A DNA stretch of 64,000 bases from Cytophagales bacterium (GCA_013298025.1 JAAFJE010000023.1:1-64000), one strand, 5' to 3'; positions 1-8,525 are shown, counted from the stretch's first letter. Program-made: numbers and translations. Notes: generated by a model not told the origin, from the sequence alone.

Positions 1-47
1 CCTTATCTAAGATTTCCTTAGTTTTGTCATCAAGTATGTTTCTCATG
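1..47 (-). CDS. possible 5' end of a gene leaving the window
   Basis: On the minus strand an ATG at 47-45 opens a frame that stays open to the left edge (15 codons, MRNILDDKTKEILDK). The lysine/aspartate-rich helical start looks like coding sequence, but 15 codons are too few to assign a family. A strong inverted repeat lies directly upstream (51-97). Confidence 0.25.
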
Positions 48-50
48 CCT

Positions 51-97
51 AAGCTGAATTTAGTGTGTTTTGTCGCCACAAAATTCAGCTTTTATTT
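51..97. terminator. hairpin, possible bidirectional terminator or element end
   Basis: The arms AAGCTGAATTT (51-61) and AAATTCAGCTT (81-91) pair, extended by a GTG/CAC step, and a T-rich run follows on the plus strand. It could end a transcript, or it could be the terminal repeat of a mobile element lying to the left. Nothing in the window decides between these. Confidence 0.45.
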
Positions 98-122
98 TGT
101 ACTATCAAAAATCATCGGGTAG

Positions 123-911
123 AGTACTATACACTTCAAATCCCTAGAAGCACTAGATAGATTATCTATAGAACAAGATAAGCTCCTCTATTTTAATAAC
201 AAGCAATGGAATGTACTAACCTATAAAACTAAGCAAGTAACTATCGACAAAACATACCCTACGACACTGAGAGATAAGTCATTATATAAATTTTCTGGTA
301 CAAACCGTAAAATAGTTTTTGGCTTTGATGAGATTTACTTTTTTGACAATAATAATAAAATGACTCATATTATTAGAATGCCCTACGAAATAGTAGGCAT
401 TACAACTATCAACGATAATACGTGCTTTTGCACTCGTTTAGACAATAATGATATAGTAGTTTATCAAGATAAAAAGATGCTATGTAGTCATAAAGTTGAT
501 GGGGTTCATATTAGAGATATGGAGTTCAGAGAAGCTAAAAACTTTCTGTCAGCAGTTGTTTCGGGAGAAAATTATCGTCAAGTGACAGAATATTACTATG
601 ATTCACTAAAAAATAAGATATACAGCAAAACCTTTGAGGATACTGATGATGGGGCATATTTAGCTTACTCTAATGAAAAATTCCTTTATTATTTTGATGG
701 TGATAGTGACATCACCATCAAAAAGAGAAATCAGAATAAACTAGAAAATGTTAAAACTTTCTCACTAGCAAAATATTTCCCCTTTAATGCAAAAAACTTC
801 TCTTATTTTGATGAAGGCTCTCCGAATTTTATCATAAGAGAAGTAAATGACAAAATATACATCTTCACCATATTCAAAAAGCGACTTTACGGATACCGTT
901 TAGTTGAGTGA
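123..911 (+). pseudogene. hypothetical protein, frame open but no start codon (5'-truncated?)
   Basis: The frame is open from just after a TAG at 120-122 to the stop at 909-911, yet it has no ATG, GTG or TTG before the ATG at 360. Codons upstream of 360 read like the same protein: aromatic-rich short beta-type repeats such as KSLYKF, KIVFGFDE and IYFFDNN, continuing as YEIVGITT and NDIVVYQDKK. This resembles a propeller-like or surface-repeat protein. The simplest reading is a 3' remnant whose 5' end was replaced by unrelated sequence; otherwise a shorter 183-residue protein starts at 360. No family was recognised. A copy of repeat R1 starts 6 bp after the stop codon. Confidence 0.5.
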
Positions 912-916
912 GAATC

Positions 917-1095
917 CCCTCGCTGTTGCAAGTTTAACAACTTGGAACAATCAATCAAGTGCAGTCTCCGACTGCACCACCAGTACAACCAATAGCAAAG
1001 ATTGAATACTTTAGTAGGTTCACTTTGAGCAAGGTCGCAGTCGGAGATTGCTTTTTATTAGGCGTTCCAAGTTCTTAAACTTGAAACAGCTAGTG
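917..1095. repeat. R1 repeat, copy a (179-bp palindromic element)
   Basis: The ends are about 30-bp inverted repeats: CCTCGCTGTTGCAAG on the left, CTTGAAACAGCTAG on the right, both continuing through AACTTGGAAC. Inside are two hairpins, GTGCAGTC-tcc-GACTGCAC (959-977) and GCAGTC-gga-GATTGC (1037-1051) followed by TTTTT, which are reverse complements of each other. It lies between convergent gene ends (stop 911 on plus, stop 1109 on minus) and may act as a two-way terminator. The form is MITE- or REP-like; it encodes no protein. Confidence 0.8.
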
Positions 1096-1108
1096 GTTTA
1101 CAAAGTTG

Positions 1109-1477
1109 TTATCTACTTTCCTTTTTTCTTATCGAATCGATGAACTTTTCTAATTCTTTACTGTTATAAAAATCCAAACACTTCATCAGATACAAATTAT
1201 TTTTCGGGTCGTATGATTTGTAGTCTTTTTTAAGCCAATCGCTTATCATTTTTCTATAATGTTCATTTCCAAAAATATATTCTTCTTTTAAATTGATTAT
1301 TTGGACGTAGGTTGAACCATCTTTATATTGGGTTGGCTCATTTTTCGTTGCTTCGTAATAACAATCACAAAACGCTTGATTTTTAACTTTAAGAAGTTCG
1401 GTTTCCAGTTTGTTATTTTTTGTTTGAGCTGAACATTTTGTAAAACCTATCGCTAGAATGATATATATAGTTTTCAT
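1109..1477 (-). CDS. small secreted protein, possible Tai4-like immunity protein
   Basis: The 122-residue protein has a short hydrophobic N-terminal segment (residues 3-15), suggesting export to the periplasm. The mature part is helical and polar, with cysteines at 37, 39 and 100 and a C-terminal motif KCLDFYNSKELEKFIDSI. That ending recalls the T6SS amidase immunity family Tai4, and a second protein with the same layout lies downstream at 1792-2235. If so, it would neutralise a peptidoglycan-cutting effector in the periplasm. No cognate effector gene is visible here. It lies between R1 copies a and b, 14 bp from the former. Function is an inference; a plain hypothetical exported protein is the alternative. 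Confidence 0.55.
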   Translation of the reverse strand: MKTIYIILAIGFTKCSAQTKNNKLETELLKVKNQAFCDCYYEATKNEPTQYKDGSTYVQIINLKEEYIFGNEHYRKMISDWLKKDYKSYDPKNNLYLMKCLDFYNSKELEKFIDSIRKKESR

Positions 1478-1542
1478 CTCTGAGTATCAATGTAAGATTG
1501 TGAATTACGTTTTTTTTAACAGTTAGATAAATGGAAATTAAT

Positions 1543-1721
1543 CCCTCGCTGTTTCAAGTTTAAGAACTTGGAACAATCAATCAAGTGCAGTCTCCGACTG
1601 CACCACCAGTACAACCAATAGCCTAAATTGAATACTTTAGTAGGTTCAGTTTGAGTAGGGTCGCAGTCGGAGACTGCTTCTCATTCGGCGTTCCAAGTTA
1701 TTAAACTTGGAACAGCTAGTG
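1543..1721. repeat. R1 repeat, copy b
   Basis: Same length (179 bp) and same architecture as copy a: end CCTCGCTGTTTCAAG, inner GTGCAGTCTCCGACTGCAC hairpin, second hairpin GCAGTCGGAGACTGC, and right end CTTGGAACAGCTAG. The two copies differ at only scattered positions, which suggests recent spread. This fills most of the gap between the two immunity-like genes. Confidence 0.8.
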
Positions 1722-1791
1722 AATAAATTTATTATTTTAGTTTTCAACCCAACAGAAAGACAGGTACTACAGACATTTTATATGATTGGGA

Positions 1792-2235
1792 TTAATCAGG
1801 ATTAGCCAAGAAACCTTCTTTTGTTATTTCTCTTTTTACGATCGTATCAGCTATTTTTTCTAATTTAACATCTCTATACTCGTTCATACAAGTAGCCAAA
1901 AGACTTTGCTTTTTACTGTTAGCATTGAATAAAACACTATTTCCAATCGCTCTGGCATAATTGAGGATTTGTGTTAAATCTTGCTCAGGCACGTAAGTAT
2001 GAAATGTTTCATAGAATAATTTACTCCTATCTTTTTCAAGCAACTTACTACCATTATGCTTTAGTCCTGCATTTATACATTCAAAAAGAAAATAATCTTT
2101 TAGCAACATTTTGTATTGTCCTCTCTTAATAGCTAAAAAAGAGTCTATTTCCTTGTCAGTCATAGTCCTCTTTTGAGCAGAAATATTGAATACAATTAGT
2201 ACCACGAATAAACTGCTTATTATATTTAGTTTCAT
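1792..2235 (-). CDS. small secreted protein, paralog-like to the 1109-1477 protein
   Basis: The 147-residue protein has a clear signal peptide (residues 1-20, ending ISA-Q). The mature chain has cysteines at 53 and 116, a spacing of 63 residues, equal to C37-C100 in the neighbouring 122-residue protein. Its C-terminal motif TCMNEYRDVKLEKIADTI matches the neighbour's KCLDFYNSKELEKFIDSI in layout. I infer a shared fold and a tandem family, possibly Tai4-like immunity proteins. No toxin partner is adjacent. Confidence is high that this is a gene and low on the role. Confidence 0.6.
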   Translation of the reverse strand: MKLNIISSLFVVLIVFNISAQKRTMTDKEIDSFLAIKRGQYKMLLKDYFLFECINAGLKHNGSKLLEKDRSKLFYETFHTYVPEQDLTQILNYARAIGNSVLFNANSKKQSLLATCMNEYRDVKLEKIADTIVKREITKEGFLANPD

Positions 2236-2410
2236 AGTAGTTTTTTTGTTCTCTCAAATATAGTTCTTAGGACATCAGAAAGCTTGTAAAATGTCTTAAA
2301 ACAGATAAACGCTATGATGCTTTTTACGTTTTAAAGCATTCCATTTGTTTTTTTAGGATTTTGCGTAAGTCCTTAGTTCCTTAGTCATAACTTTATTTTT
2401 TACTTAAAAA

Positions 2411-4732
2411 TTATAAGGCATATTTTACCCTCAGCGAAATATTTCTTCCCATCTCATCGGCAAAATACCTAAAACGATTCATGTAATCTCGATACGCTGC
2501 GTTCAACAGATTGGTAATGCCTAAGCCAACGCTTAGATTTTGGATATTTTTAAAAGCATAATTGGCTTGCATACTCACCAACTGATAAGAGGGAGGTGGC
2601 GGCAGAAAATCGCTGTTTGACTCTACTCGTGTTTGTTTAGCAACCCAACTATGAGTAAGGCTTACGTAGGTATTGCTTGACCAACGATAAGTCAGGGTAT
2701 TTTCCCATCTATCAGGTGGAATATTCACCATAAAACGATTGTTTAGAACATCCTTTGCTCGCACCATTGCATATTTTGTTGCCCATTCGAGTCGCTTTGC
2801 AAGGGCGTATTTAGCCGAAACATCGATACCTACAAAGGAGGCATCTACTTGGGTGTAGTCAAACGCTGGGAAAGCTCCTCGCACCGATAGCACTGTTTGC
2901 AACACCCCATTTTCTATACGGGGTTGTAGGTAAATAAAATTTCGGATATAATTAACATAAGGAGCTACTTCAAAAGCCCACTTTTCGGCTTGATAGCTTA
3001 CCGAAGCATTGAGATTATGAGCCACTTCTGGCTGCAAGGCAGTATTGCCTTTTTCATAAGCAGCCGAACCATGATGCACGCCATTAGAAAACAGTTCGTT
3101 CATCGTAGGAGCACGCCACGCCAAGGCGGTATTCATTTTTATGAGCCAGCTTTCTTTAGGTTGGTACGAAGCCCCCAGCGTAGCAGAAGCATTAGCAAAC
3201 GTAAACGATTGGTGAAACACCTCGCCTCCCGTAGCCAAGCCATATACACTAGAATAACGAGTATCGTAACGCAAGCCCGCTTCTAAGCCCCATTGCTTTT
3301 TTGTCCAACGTTCTATCAAAAAAACACCCGTACTAAGCGTTTCGTAATTAGGAATCAGCACGGTACTGGTCAGGGGTTTTTCTAAGGTATAAGAAGAAGA
3401 AAGATTGTATTGATACAGCGTATTTACGCCAAACGTTCCCGACAATACACCCCAGAGTGGTCGATGTTCGAGGAGCAATTCGCCTTGGTAGCTGGTGAGT
3501 TTGAAGTTGAGCGTGTTCAATGTTCTATTGCCACGAGGCACGTCGTATTCCAAACGCCAATTGTATTGTCTTGAAAGCGTCAAAGAAAATTTTCCTAGTT
3601 TTTCACTAATCAAAAATGATTTGACTTTCAGCAAATGATGAGCGAGGTCTTGGTTGGGTCGGTTGATGGTATAGCTAGGCGTACTAGGCGTGTAGTCGCT
3701 ACTTGGCTGTGGGTTATTGATGGCATTCATCAAGTCGGTGAGATTTCCGATATGTGAGCCAGCAAAAATGCCCAGTTGCGTATCGAAATAGCTAAAGAAT
3801 GCCTCTACGCCAGCATGGTATGTTTGGTAGCCTACCGTAGCTGAAAAATTTCGTTCTTGTACGCCCGTGTTGCCCAAGTAATAATGGGCAGTTTTTACAT
3901 CGCCTCCTCTTTTGTAAGTAGCTTGCAAACGCCAAGCCAGTCCTTTTATCGACTTTATGCCACCTTCTACAATACCCGAAAGCACCCCTTGCTGGCCATT
4001 AGAAAAGGCGACAGTATTGAACTGGGCGTGTATCTTGGCGGAGTCTGGTAATGGATTTGGTTCTACCATAATTACGCCGGCAATCGCATCGGAACCGTAT
4101 CGAACGCCCGCCGCTCCTTTAATTAAGGTAATTTTTTGTGCCACAAAAGGGTCTATTTCGGGGGCGTGCTCGCTGCCCCATTGTTGTCCTTCCTGCCTGA
4201 TGCCATTATTCAAAATCAATACACGGTTTGAGTGCATCCCATGAATAACGGGCTTGGCAATGCTACTACCTGTTTGCAGCATCGAAACGCCTACCAGTGC
4301 CTGCATCGACTCGGCGAGCGATTTGCCTCTGGTTTCGTCGAGGGCCGCTCCTGTGAGGGTATTTTTAGTTTGCGTTGTATTTTCCTCTTTTTTACCTGTA
4401 ACGACCACTTCTTGAATATGCTCATCGGCGGCATTTAGGTCGAAGTCTTCGAGGTGTTCTTTTTCTAGTAAAAAATTAATTTCTACTTTCTGGAAAGTCA
4501 AGGCTTGGCAAACCAAGGTATAATTCCCTCTACAAAGTTGCCGAAACACATAACGCCCTTCGGCATCGGTAAAGGTAGCTAGGTTTGTACCTTTCAGATA
4601 AACCACCGCCCCTGCAATGGGTTGGTGCGTTTCTTTTTCGTGTACCACACCTTTGATAGTACAGGTACATTGTTGGGCCCTGAGTGCCTGTACCAAACCC
4701 AGTAAAAGCAATAAAATAATACTTCGTTTCAC
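2411..4732 (-). CDS. TonB-dependent outer membrane receptor with CarboxypepD_reg-like domain
   Basis: Outer-membrane gated channel that imports a siderophore, metal complex or vitamin using TonB energy. I start it at the GTG at 4732, giving 773 residues, because a hydrophobic signal (KRSIILLLLLG) follows at once and a TATATTTG promoter element lies at 4757-4764; the longer frame to 4816 would read through that promoter. A CarboxypepD_reg-like beta-sandwich follows (about 22-110), then IQEVVVTGK leading into the plug. The plug carries VIHGMHSNRVLILNNGIRQ and GQQWGSEHAPEIDPF, a signature of receptors often linked to metal uptake. A beta-barrel ends in NISLRVKYAL. Substrate is unknown. It is divergent from the ECF sigma gene, so regulation by that factor is possible. 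Confidence 0.85.
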   Translation of the reverse strand: MKRSIILLLLLGLVQALRAQQCTCTIKGVVHEKETHQPIAGAVVYLKGTNLATFTDAEGRYVFRQLCRGNYTLVCQALTFQKVEINFLLEKEHLEDFDLNAADEHIQEVVVTGKKEENTTQTKNTLTGAALDETRGKSLAESMQALVGVSMLQTGSSIAKPVIHGMHSNRVLILNNGIRQEGQQWGSEHAPEIDPFVAQKITLIKGAAGVRYGSDAIAGVIMVEPNPLPDSAKIHAQFNTVAFSNGQQGVLSGIVEGGIKSIKGLAWRLQATYKRGGDVKTAHYYLGNTGVQERNFSATVGYQTYHAGVEAFFSYFDTQLGIFAGSHIGNLTDLMNAINNPQPSSDYTPSTPSYTINRPNQDLAHHLLKVKSFLISEKLGKFSLTLSRQYNWRLEYDVPRGNRTLNTLNFKLTSYQGELLLEHRPLWGVLSGTFGVNTLYQYNLSSSYTLEKPLTSTVLIPNYETLSTGVFLIERWTKKQWGLEAGLRYDTRYSSVYGLATGGEVFHQSFTFANASATLGASYQPKESWLIKMNTALAWRAPTMNELFSNGVHHGSAAYEKGNTALQPEVAHNLNASVSYQAEKWAFEVAPYVNYIRNFIYLQPRIENGVLQTVLSVRGAFPAFDYTQVDASFVGIDVSAKYALAKRLEWATKYAMVRAKDVLNNRFMVNIPPDRWENTLTYRWSSNTYVSLTHSWVAKQTRVESNSDFLPPPPSYQLVSMQANYAFKNIQNLSVGLGITNLLNAAYRDYMNRFRYFADEMGRNISLRVKYAL

Positions 4733-4756
4733 GTTTGTTGAAGGGATGATGAGATA

Positions 4757-4789
4757 CAAATATATTAATTCCGCAAGAAAAATTGCAAC
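4757..4789 (-). promoter_or_regulatory. candidate Bacteroidota-type promoter for the TonB receptor
   Basis: On the minus strand TATATTTG (4764-4757) fits the -7 box TAnnTTTG, with GTTG 21 bp upstream as an imperfect -33 box (TTTG expected). Predicted transcription starts near 4750, a short leader before the GTG at 4732. Confidence 0.45.
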
Positions 4790-4814
4790 ATTGTTGCATA
4801 TATTTAATATACCC

Positions 4815-4857
4815 AAGACTTAAACAAGATTTTTTCAGTAAATTTTGTTTAAGTCTT
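4815..4857. promoter_or_regulatory. 13-bp perfect inverted repeat upstream of the TonB receptor
   Basis: AAGACTTAAACAA (4815-4827) and TTGTTTAAGTCTT (4845-4857) are exact reverse complements across a 17-nt spacer in a gene-free AT-rich stretch. It shares the core TTGTTTAA with the palindrome at 5006-5041, so both could be sites for one regulator. A weak terminator is the alternative. Confidence 0.4.
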
Positions 4858-5005
4858 TTACAGATAAATATTAAACAAAATAAATTTACCAAAAACAATA
4901 CAAAAGTATTATTTTGAACTTTTTTCACTATAAAAATTTATAATTTATTGATTAACAAAGATTTTTTTTCTTATTTATAAAAAATATTTCTCCTTTTTCT
5001 TTCTT

Positions 5006-5041
5006 TTTTGTTTAACAATAACATATATTTGTTAAACAAAA
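5006..5041. promoter_or_regulatory. palindrome overlapping the likely ECF sigma promoter
   Basis: TTTTGTTTAACAA (5006-5018) and TTGTTAAACAAAA (5029-5041) are perfect 13-bp arms with a 10-nt spacer. TATATTTG (5024-5031), a match to the -7 consensus TAnnTTTG, lies across the spacer and right arm, so a protein bound here would block the promoter. This suggests repressor control of the sigma gene 29 bp downstream. Confidence 0.5.
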
Positions 5042-5069
5042 ATCAACAACACTATAAACGCCAATACCT

Positions 5070-5582
5070 ATGACAGCAATTGAATTTTCTTTTCATATTG
5101 GTAAAGTTTCAAAGTCGTTGAAACCCTTTGCCATGAAGCTCACAAGAGATTATGAAGAGGCAAATGATTTACTTCAAGACACATTATTGAAGGCATTTAC
5201 AAACCGAGAAAAATATACAGAAGGAACAAACTTGAAGGCGTGGCTATACACCATCATGAAAAATACGTTTATTACGAATTATCAAAAAATGGTTCGTAAA
5301 AACACCTTCATTGATACTTCAGACAACCTTCACTACATTAACTCAAATGAATCGACAACCGACAACCAAGCGTTAAGCTCGTTTGCCATGAACGACATCG
5401 AAACGGCTGTTAAGGCACTAGAAGAGTCGTATCGGATTCCATTTGTGATGTATTTTAGAGGGTTTAAATACCATGAAATTGCCGACAAACTCAATATTCC
5501 TATTGGGACTGTCAAAAACCGCATACACATTGCACGGAAAGAGCTTAAAGACAAGTTGAAAATGTACGAGCATTGGAATTAA
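5070..5582 (+). CDS. RNA polymerase sigma factor, ECF subfamily
   Basis: The 170-residue protein has the usual ECF size. Region 2 is seen at about 15-75 (RDYEEANDLLQDTLLKAF, then NLKAWLYTIMKNTFI), and region 4 with its helix-turn-helix at about 110-160 (IPFVMYFRGFKYHEIADKL, IPIGTVKNRIHIARKELK). It would direct RNA polymerase to a small regulon. No anti-sigma gene is adjacent on either side, which is unusual for a classical ECF and fits control at the level of its own promoter palindrome. crtI-crtB lie just downstream and are plausible targets, by position only. Confidence 0.9.
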   Translation: MTAIEFSFHIGKVSKSLKPFAMKLTRDYEEANDLLQDTLLKAFTNREKYTEGTNLKAWLYTIMKNTFITNYQKMVRKNTFIDTSDNLHYINSNESTTDNQALSSFAMNDIETAVKALEESYRIPFVMYFRGFKYHEIADKLNIPIGTVKNRIHIARKELKDKLKMYEHWN

Positions 5583-5733
5583 GCGACAAAGCTTGTATCT
5601 TCGTGGCAAATTATAAGAACGGGTCGTTCTTCTTGGAGTTACATTTCATCAGCAACACAAAGCATTGACTCCAAAAACGACAATTGTAAAATAATTGATT
5701 AGTTTTTTGGTTAACAGAAGAAAGTTGCAAAGG

Positions 5734-5757
5734 GTCGAGTACATGCTCGACTTTTTT
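5734..5757 (+). terminator. rho-independent terminator after the sigma gene
   Basis: GTCGAG-tacatg-CTCGAC followed by six T. It is 150 bp beyond the sigma stop codon, so either the transcript has a long 3' end or a small RNA is made from 5583-5757. Confidence 0.65.
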
Positions 5758-6135
5758 GTTGTCCGAATCACTAAGCATTTGTTTAATCTTTTCTTTCCTT
5801 TGCCCCATTTTCGTTACACAAAAGCAAGTTTTTTACAAACAAATCACCGTTAGAATCAGTTTTAAAGATAGTATTAGTGTTTTTACAGTATTGTGTAAAG
5901 TAGCCTTACGTGTGTAAATGTACCACGATAGCAATGCCCTTACACACATTCAAAACTCATCCTAAAATTAACATATAGGACTGTACGAAAGATTTGATTG
6001 CTATTTTTTGATTTCGGAATTTGGGTAAAAAGTCCCTTTTTATTCAAATCTATTTTGAAACAATTTTATACAAACGTATAAATCTACAAGCAGGAAAACG
6101 CTTGGTACAGCCCTTTTTAACATACTTATAAATAG
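5758..6135. other. gene-free stretch upstream of crtI
   Basis: No convincing gene is seen. The region holds an 8-bp inverted repeat GTGTGTAA (5910-5917) / TTACACAC (5940-5947), with a related TTGTGTAA at 5891-5898, which could be an operator for the carotenoid genes. No clear TAnnTTTG box is seen, as would be expected if crtI used an alternative sigma factor. Confidence 0.3.
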
Positions 6136-7602
6136 ATGAAAAAAATCATCGTGATAGGTGCAGGCTTTTCGGGATTGTCGGCAGCCACAGCCCTTGCAAG
6201 CAAGGGTTATGACGTAACCATCCTCGAAAAAAATAGTGGCCCAGGCGGACGAGCAAGAGTATTTGAAGCAGCAGGATTTACTTTCGACATGGGCCCTAGT
6301 TGGTATTGGATGCCCGATATTTTTGAAAACTATTTTGCCCATTTTCAAAAAAAACCTAGCGATTATTACGACCTAGTACGCCTCGACCCTTCGTATGCTG
6401 TCATTTTGCAAAACAACGAAACTATTGCTTTGCCTGCAAGCCTCGAAGGATTAAGAGCCTTATTTGAACAACTGGAGCCGGGCAGTGGCGTACATTTCGA
6501 TGCGTTTTTGAAACAAGCCGCTTACAAATATGAAGTAGGTATCAACAAATTTGTGTGGAAGCCATCCAGAAGTATCACAGAGTTTTTGAGTCCTAAACTA
6601 CTATACGATGTTGTTCGCCTCGATGTATTTCAGTCGTTTGCGAGCCATATTCGGAAGTTTTTTAAGAATGAAAAAATTCTTAAACTCATGGAATTTCCGA
6701 TACTATTTTTAGGGGCAACACCCGAAAACACACCTGCTATGTACAGCCTCATGAACTACGCCGAAATGGCATTAGGCACGTGGTATCCGATGGGAGGGAT
6801 GCACCTGATTGTGAAAGGAATGGTAAGTTTGGCAGAAGAAAAAGGTGTAAAGATTTTATACAACCAAGAGGTAAAGCAAATCGTAGTAGCACAACAACAA
6901 GCCCAGCGAGTGGTTACGACAACGCAAACCTTCGATGCCCACGCTGTAGTTGCCAGTGCCGATTATCACCACGTAGAAGACCAAATTTTGGGCGAGCAAT
7001 ACCGCAATTACGACGAAGCGTATTGGCATAAACGAGTGATGGCACCGTCGTCGTTGTTGTTTTATTTAGGTGTAAACAAACGCATTCCTAAGCTCTTGCA
7101 TCACAATCTTTTTTTCGATGAAGACTTTGCCATTCATGCACACGAAATTTATACCCAACCCCAATGGCCCAGTAAGCCTTTATTTTATGCCTCTGCACCC
7201 TCTAAAACCGATAGCAGCGTAGCACCAGAAGGCTGTGAAAACTTGTTTTTGTTGATACCAGTAGCACCAAATTTAGAAGACACACCAGCCATTAGAGAAA
7301 AATATTACAACATTATCATGGAACGCCTCGAACGCTACTGCGGCGTTGGCATCAGAGATGCCGTAGTGTATAAACGAAGCTATGCACACCACGATTTTAT
7401 CAGTGATTATCATGCTTTCAAAGGAAATGCCTATGGACTTGCCAATACATTGATGCAAACCGCTCTATTGAAACCAGCTTTGAAAAATAAAAAAATATCA
7501 AACCTGTATTATACAGGACAACTTACCGTACCAGGGCCAGGAGTGCCACCCTCGCTCATTTCGGGCTTGGTAGTTGCCAACGAATTAGCAAAAGAAATTT
7601 AA
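6136..7602 (+). CDS. crtI: phytoene desaturase (CrtI-type)
   Basis: FAD-dependent desaturase that converts colourless phytoene to coloured polyenes (neurosporene or lycopene) at the membrane. The 488 residues match the family. The dinucleotide-binding motif GAGFSG (8-13) and the acidic end of the Rossmann beta strand (ILEKN) are followed by GPGGRARVFEAAGFTFDMGP. The C-terminal signature YYTGQLTVPGPGVPPSLISG is the classic CrtI ending. crtB follows after 32 bp, so the two are probably cotranscribed. No cyclase or hydroxylase gene lies in the window, so the final carotenoid cannot be told. Product range (three or four steps) is not readable from sequence. Confidence 0.93.
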   Translation: MKKIIVIGAGFSGLSAATALASKGYDVTILEKNSGPGGRARVFEAAGFTFDMGPSWYWMPDIFENYFAHFQKKPSDYYDLVRLDPSYAVILQNNETIALPASLEGLRALFEQLEPGSGVHFDAFLKQAAYKYEVGINKFVWKPSRSITEFLSPKLLYDVVRLDVFQSFASHIRKFFKNEKILKLMEFPILFLGATPENTPAMYSLMNYAEMALGTWYPMGGMHLIVKGMVSLAEEKGVKILYNQEVKQIVVAQQQAQRVVTTTQTFDAHAVVASADYHHVEDQILGEQYRNYDEAYWHKRVMAPSSLLFYLGVNKRIPKLLHHNLFFDEDFAIHAHEIYTQPQWPSKPLFYASAPSKTDSSVAPEGCENLFLLIPVAPNLEDTPAIREKYYNIIMERLERYCGVGIRDAVVYKRSYAHHDFISDYHAFKGNAYGLANTLMQTALLKPALKNKKISNLYYTGQLTVPGPGVPPSLISGLVVANELAKEI

Positions 7603-7634
7603 TCAATCTCTAACGCTTGAATGCAAAACCTAAT

Positions 7635-8471
7635 ATGATGGATTTGTATAGTACCACCACATTTGGCTGTAGTAAGCTCATCACCGAGCATTACAGTACA
7701 TCGTTTACCTTGGGCATCAAAACCTTAGATAAGCGTTTTCATGAGCCTATTTATGGTATTTACGGTTTTGTGAGATATGCCGACGAAATTGTAGATACGT
7801 TTCATGGATACGACCAAAAAAGTTTATTACTCAGATTTAAGGCCGATACCTACCAAGCCATAGAAGAAAAAATCAGTTTGAACCCCGTGTTGCATTCGTT
7901 CCAAACGGTTGTACACCAATACGGTATAGAACACGAGTTGATTGAGGCCTTTCTTTATTCTATGGAAATGGACTTGTACCATGCCGATTATAGCCAAGAA
8001 GGCTACGAAAAGTACATTTATGGTTCTGCCGAAGTAGTAGGCCTTATGTGCCTGCGGGTGTTCTGTGAAGGAGATACCGCACTTTATCAAAAGCTCAAAG
8101 CCGATGCCCAAAGCCTTGGCGCAGCCTTCCAAAAAATCAACTTTTTACGAGATATTAAATCAGATTTTCAAGAAAGAGGCAGAACGTATTTTCCTGGCGT
8201 GGATTTTGCTAACTTTACCTTGGCCGATAAACAAAAGATAGAAGCCGACATCCAAGCCGATTTCGATGCTGGTCTGAGAGGTATCCAAGGCCTGCCTAAA
8301 GGAGCAAAATCGGGCGTGTATTTGGCATACAAATACTACGTTCGGTTGTTCGACAAAATCAAAGGATGCCCTGCCTCCAAAATTCAGCACGAGCGTATCC
8401 GTGTACCAGATTTTCAGAAAATAGCCCTTTTGGCCAAAACGTATTTTCAGTTACAACTTAACGTCATTTAA
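7635..8471 (+). CDS. crtB: phytoene/squalene synthase family protein (phytoene synthase)
   Basis: Joins two geranylgeranyl diphosphates head to head to give phytoene, the substrate of the CrtI encoded just upstream. I prefer the ATG at 7635 over the TTG at 7617, because family members start close to the motif CSKLITEHYSTSF. The first aspartate-rich Mg-binding motif is RYADEIVDTF and the second lies in INFLRDIKSDFQERGRTYFP; both are intact. Length about 278 residues, normal for the family. The pairing with crtI makes phytoene rather than squalene the likely product. Confidence 0.92.
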   Translation: MMDLYSTTTFGCSKLITEHYSTSFTLGIKTLDKRFHEPIYGIYGFVRYADEIVDTFHGYDQKSLLLRFKADTYQAIEEKISLNPVLHSFQTVVHQYGIEHELIEAFLYSMEMDLYHADYSQEGYEKYIYGSAEVVGLMCLRVFCEGDTALYQKLKADAQSLGAAFQKINFLRDIKSDFQERGRTYFPGVDFANFTLADKQKIEADIQADFDAGLRGIQGLPKGAKSGVYLAYKYYVRLFDKIKGCPASKIQHERIRVPDFQKIALLAKTYFQLQLNVI

Positions 8472-8494
8472 CCACTGAATATAGTTGTAGTACG

Positions 8495-8525
8495 AGCATA
8501 GCCTAATGGCTATGCTTTTTTTTTA
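8495..8525 (+). terminator. terminator after crtB
   Basis: AGCATAGCC-taat-GGCTATGCT followed by a run of T: a strong intrinsic terminator closing the crtI-crtB unit. Confidence 0.85.

Noticed and set aside
917-1721. Integron attC sites and gene cassettes in the strict sense
   Set aside because: R1 is longer than typical attC, clear RYYYAAC/GTTRRRY box pairs are not found at both ends, and no integrase gene lies in the window. The cassette idea is kept only as a general layout.
4733-4816. N-terminal extension of the TonB receptor frame
   Set aside because: It would read through the predicted promoter and put about 28 residues before the signal peptide; GTG 4732 fits better.
5611-5808. Minus-strand 65-residue ORF after the sigma gene
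   Set aside because: It runs through a strong plus-strand terminator stem (5734-5757) and has no family features.
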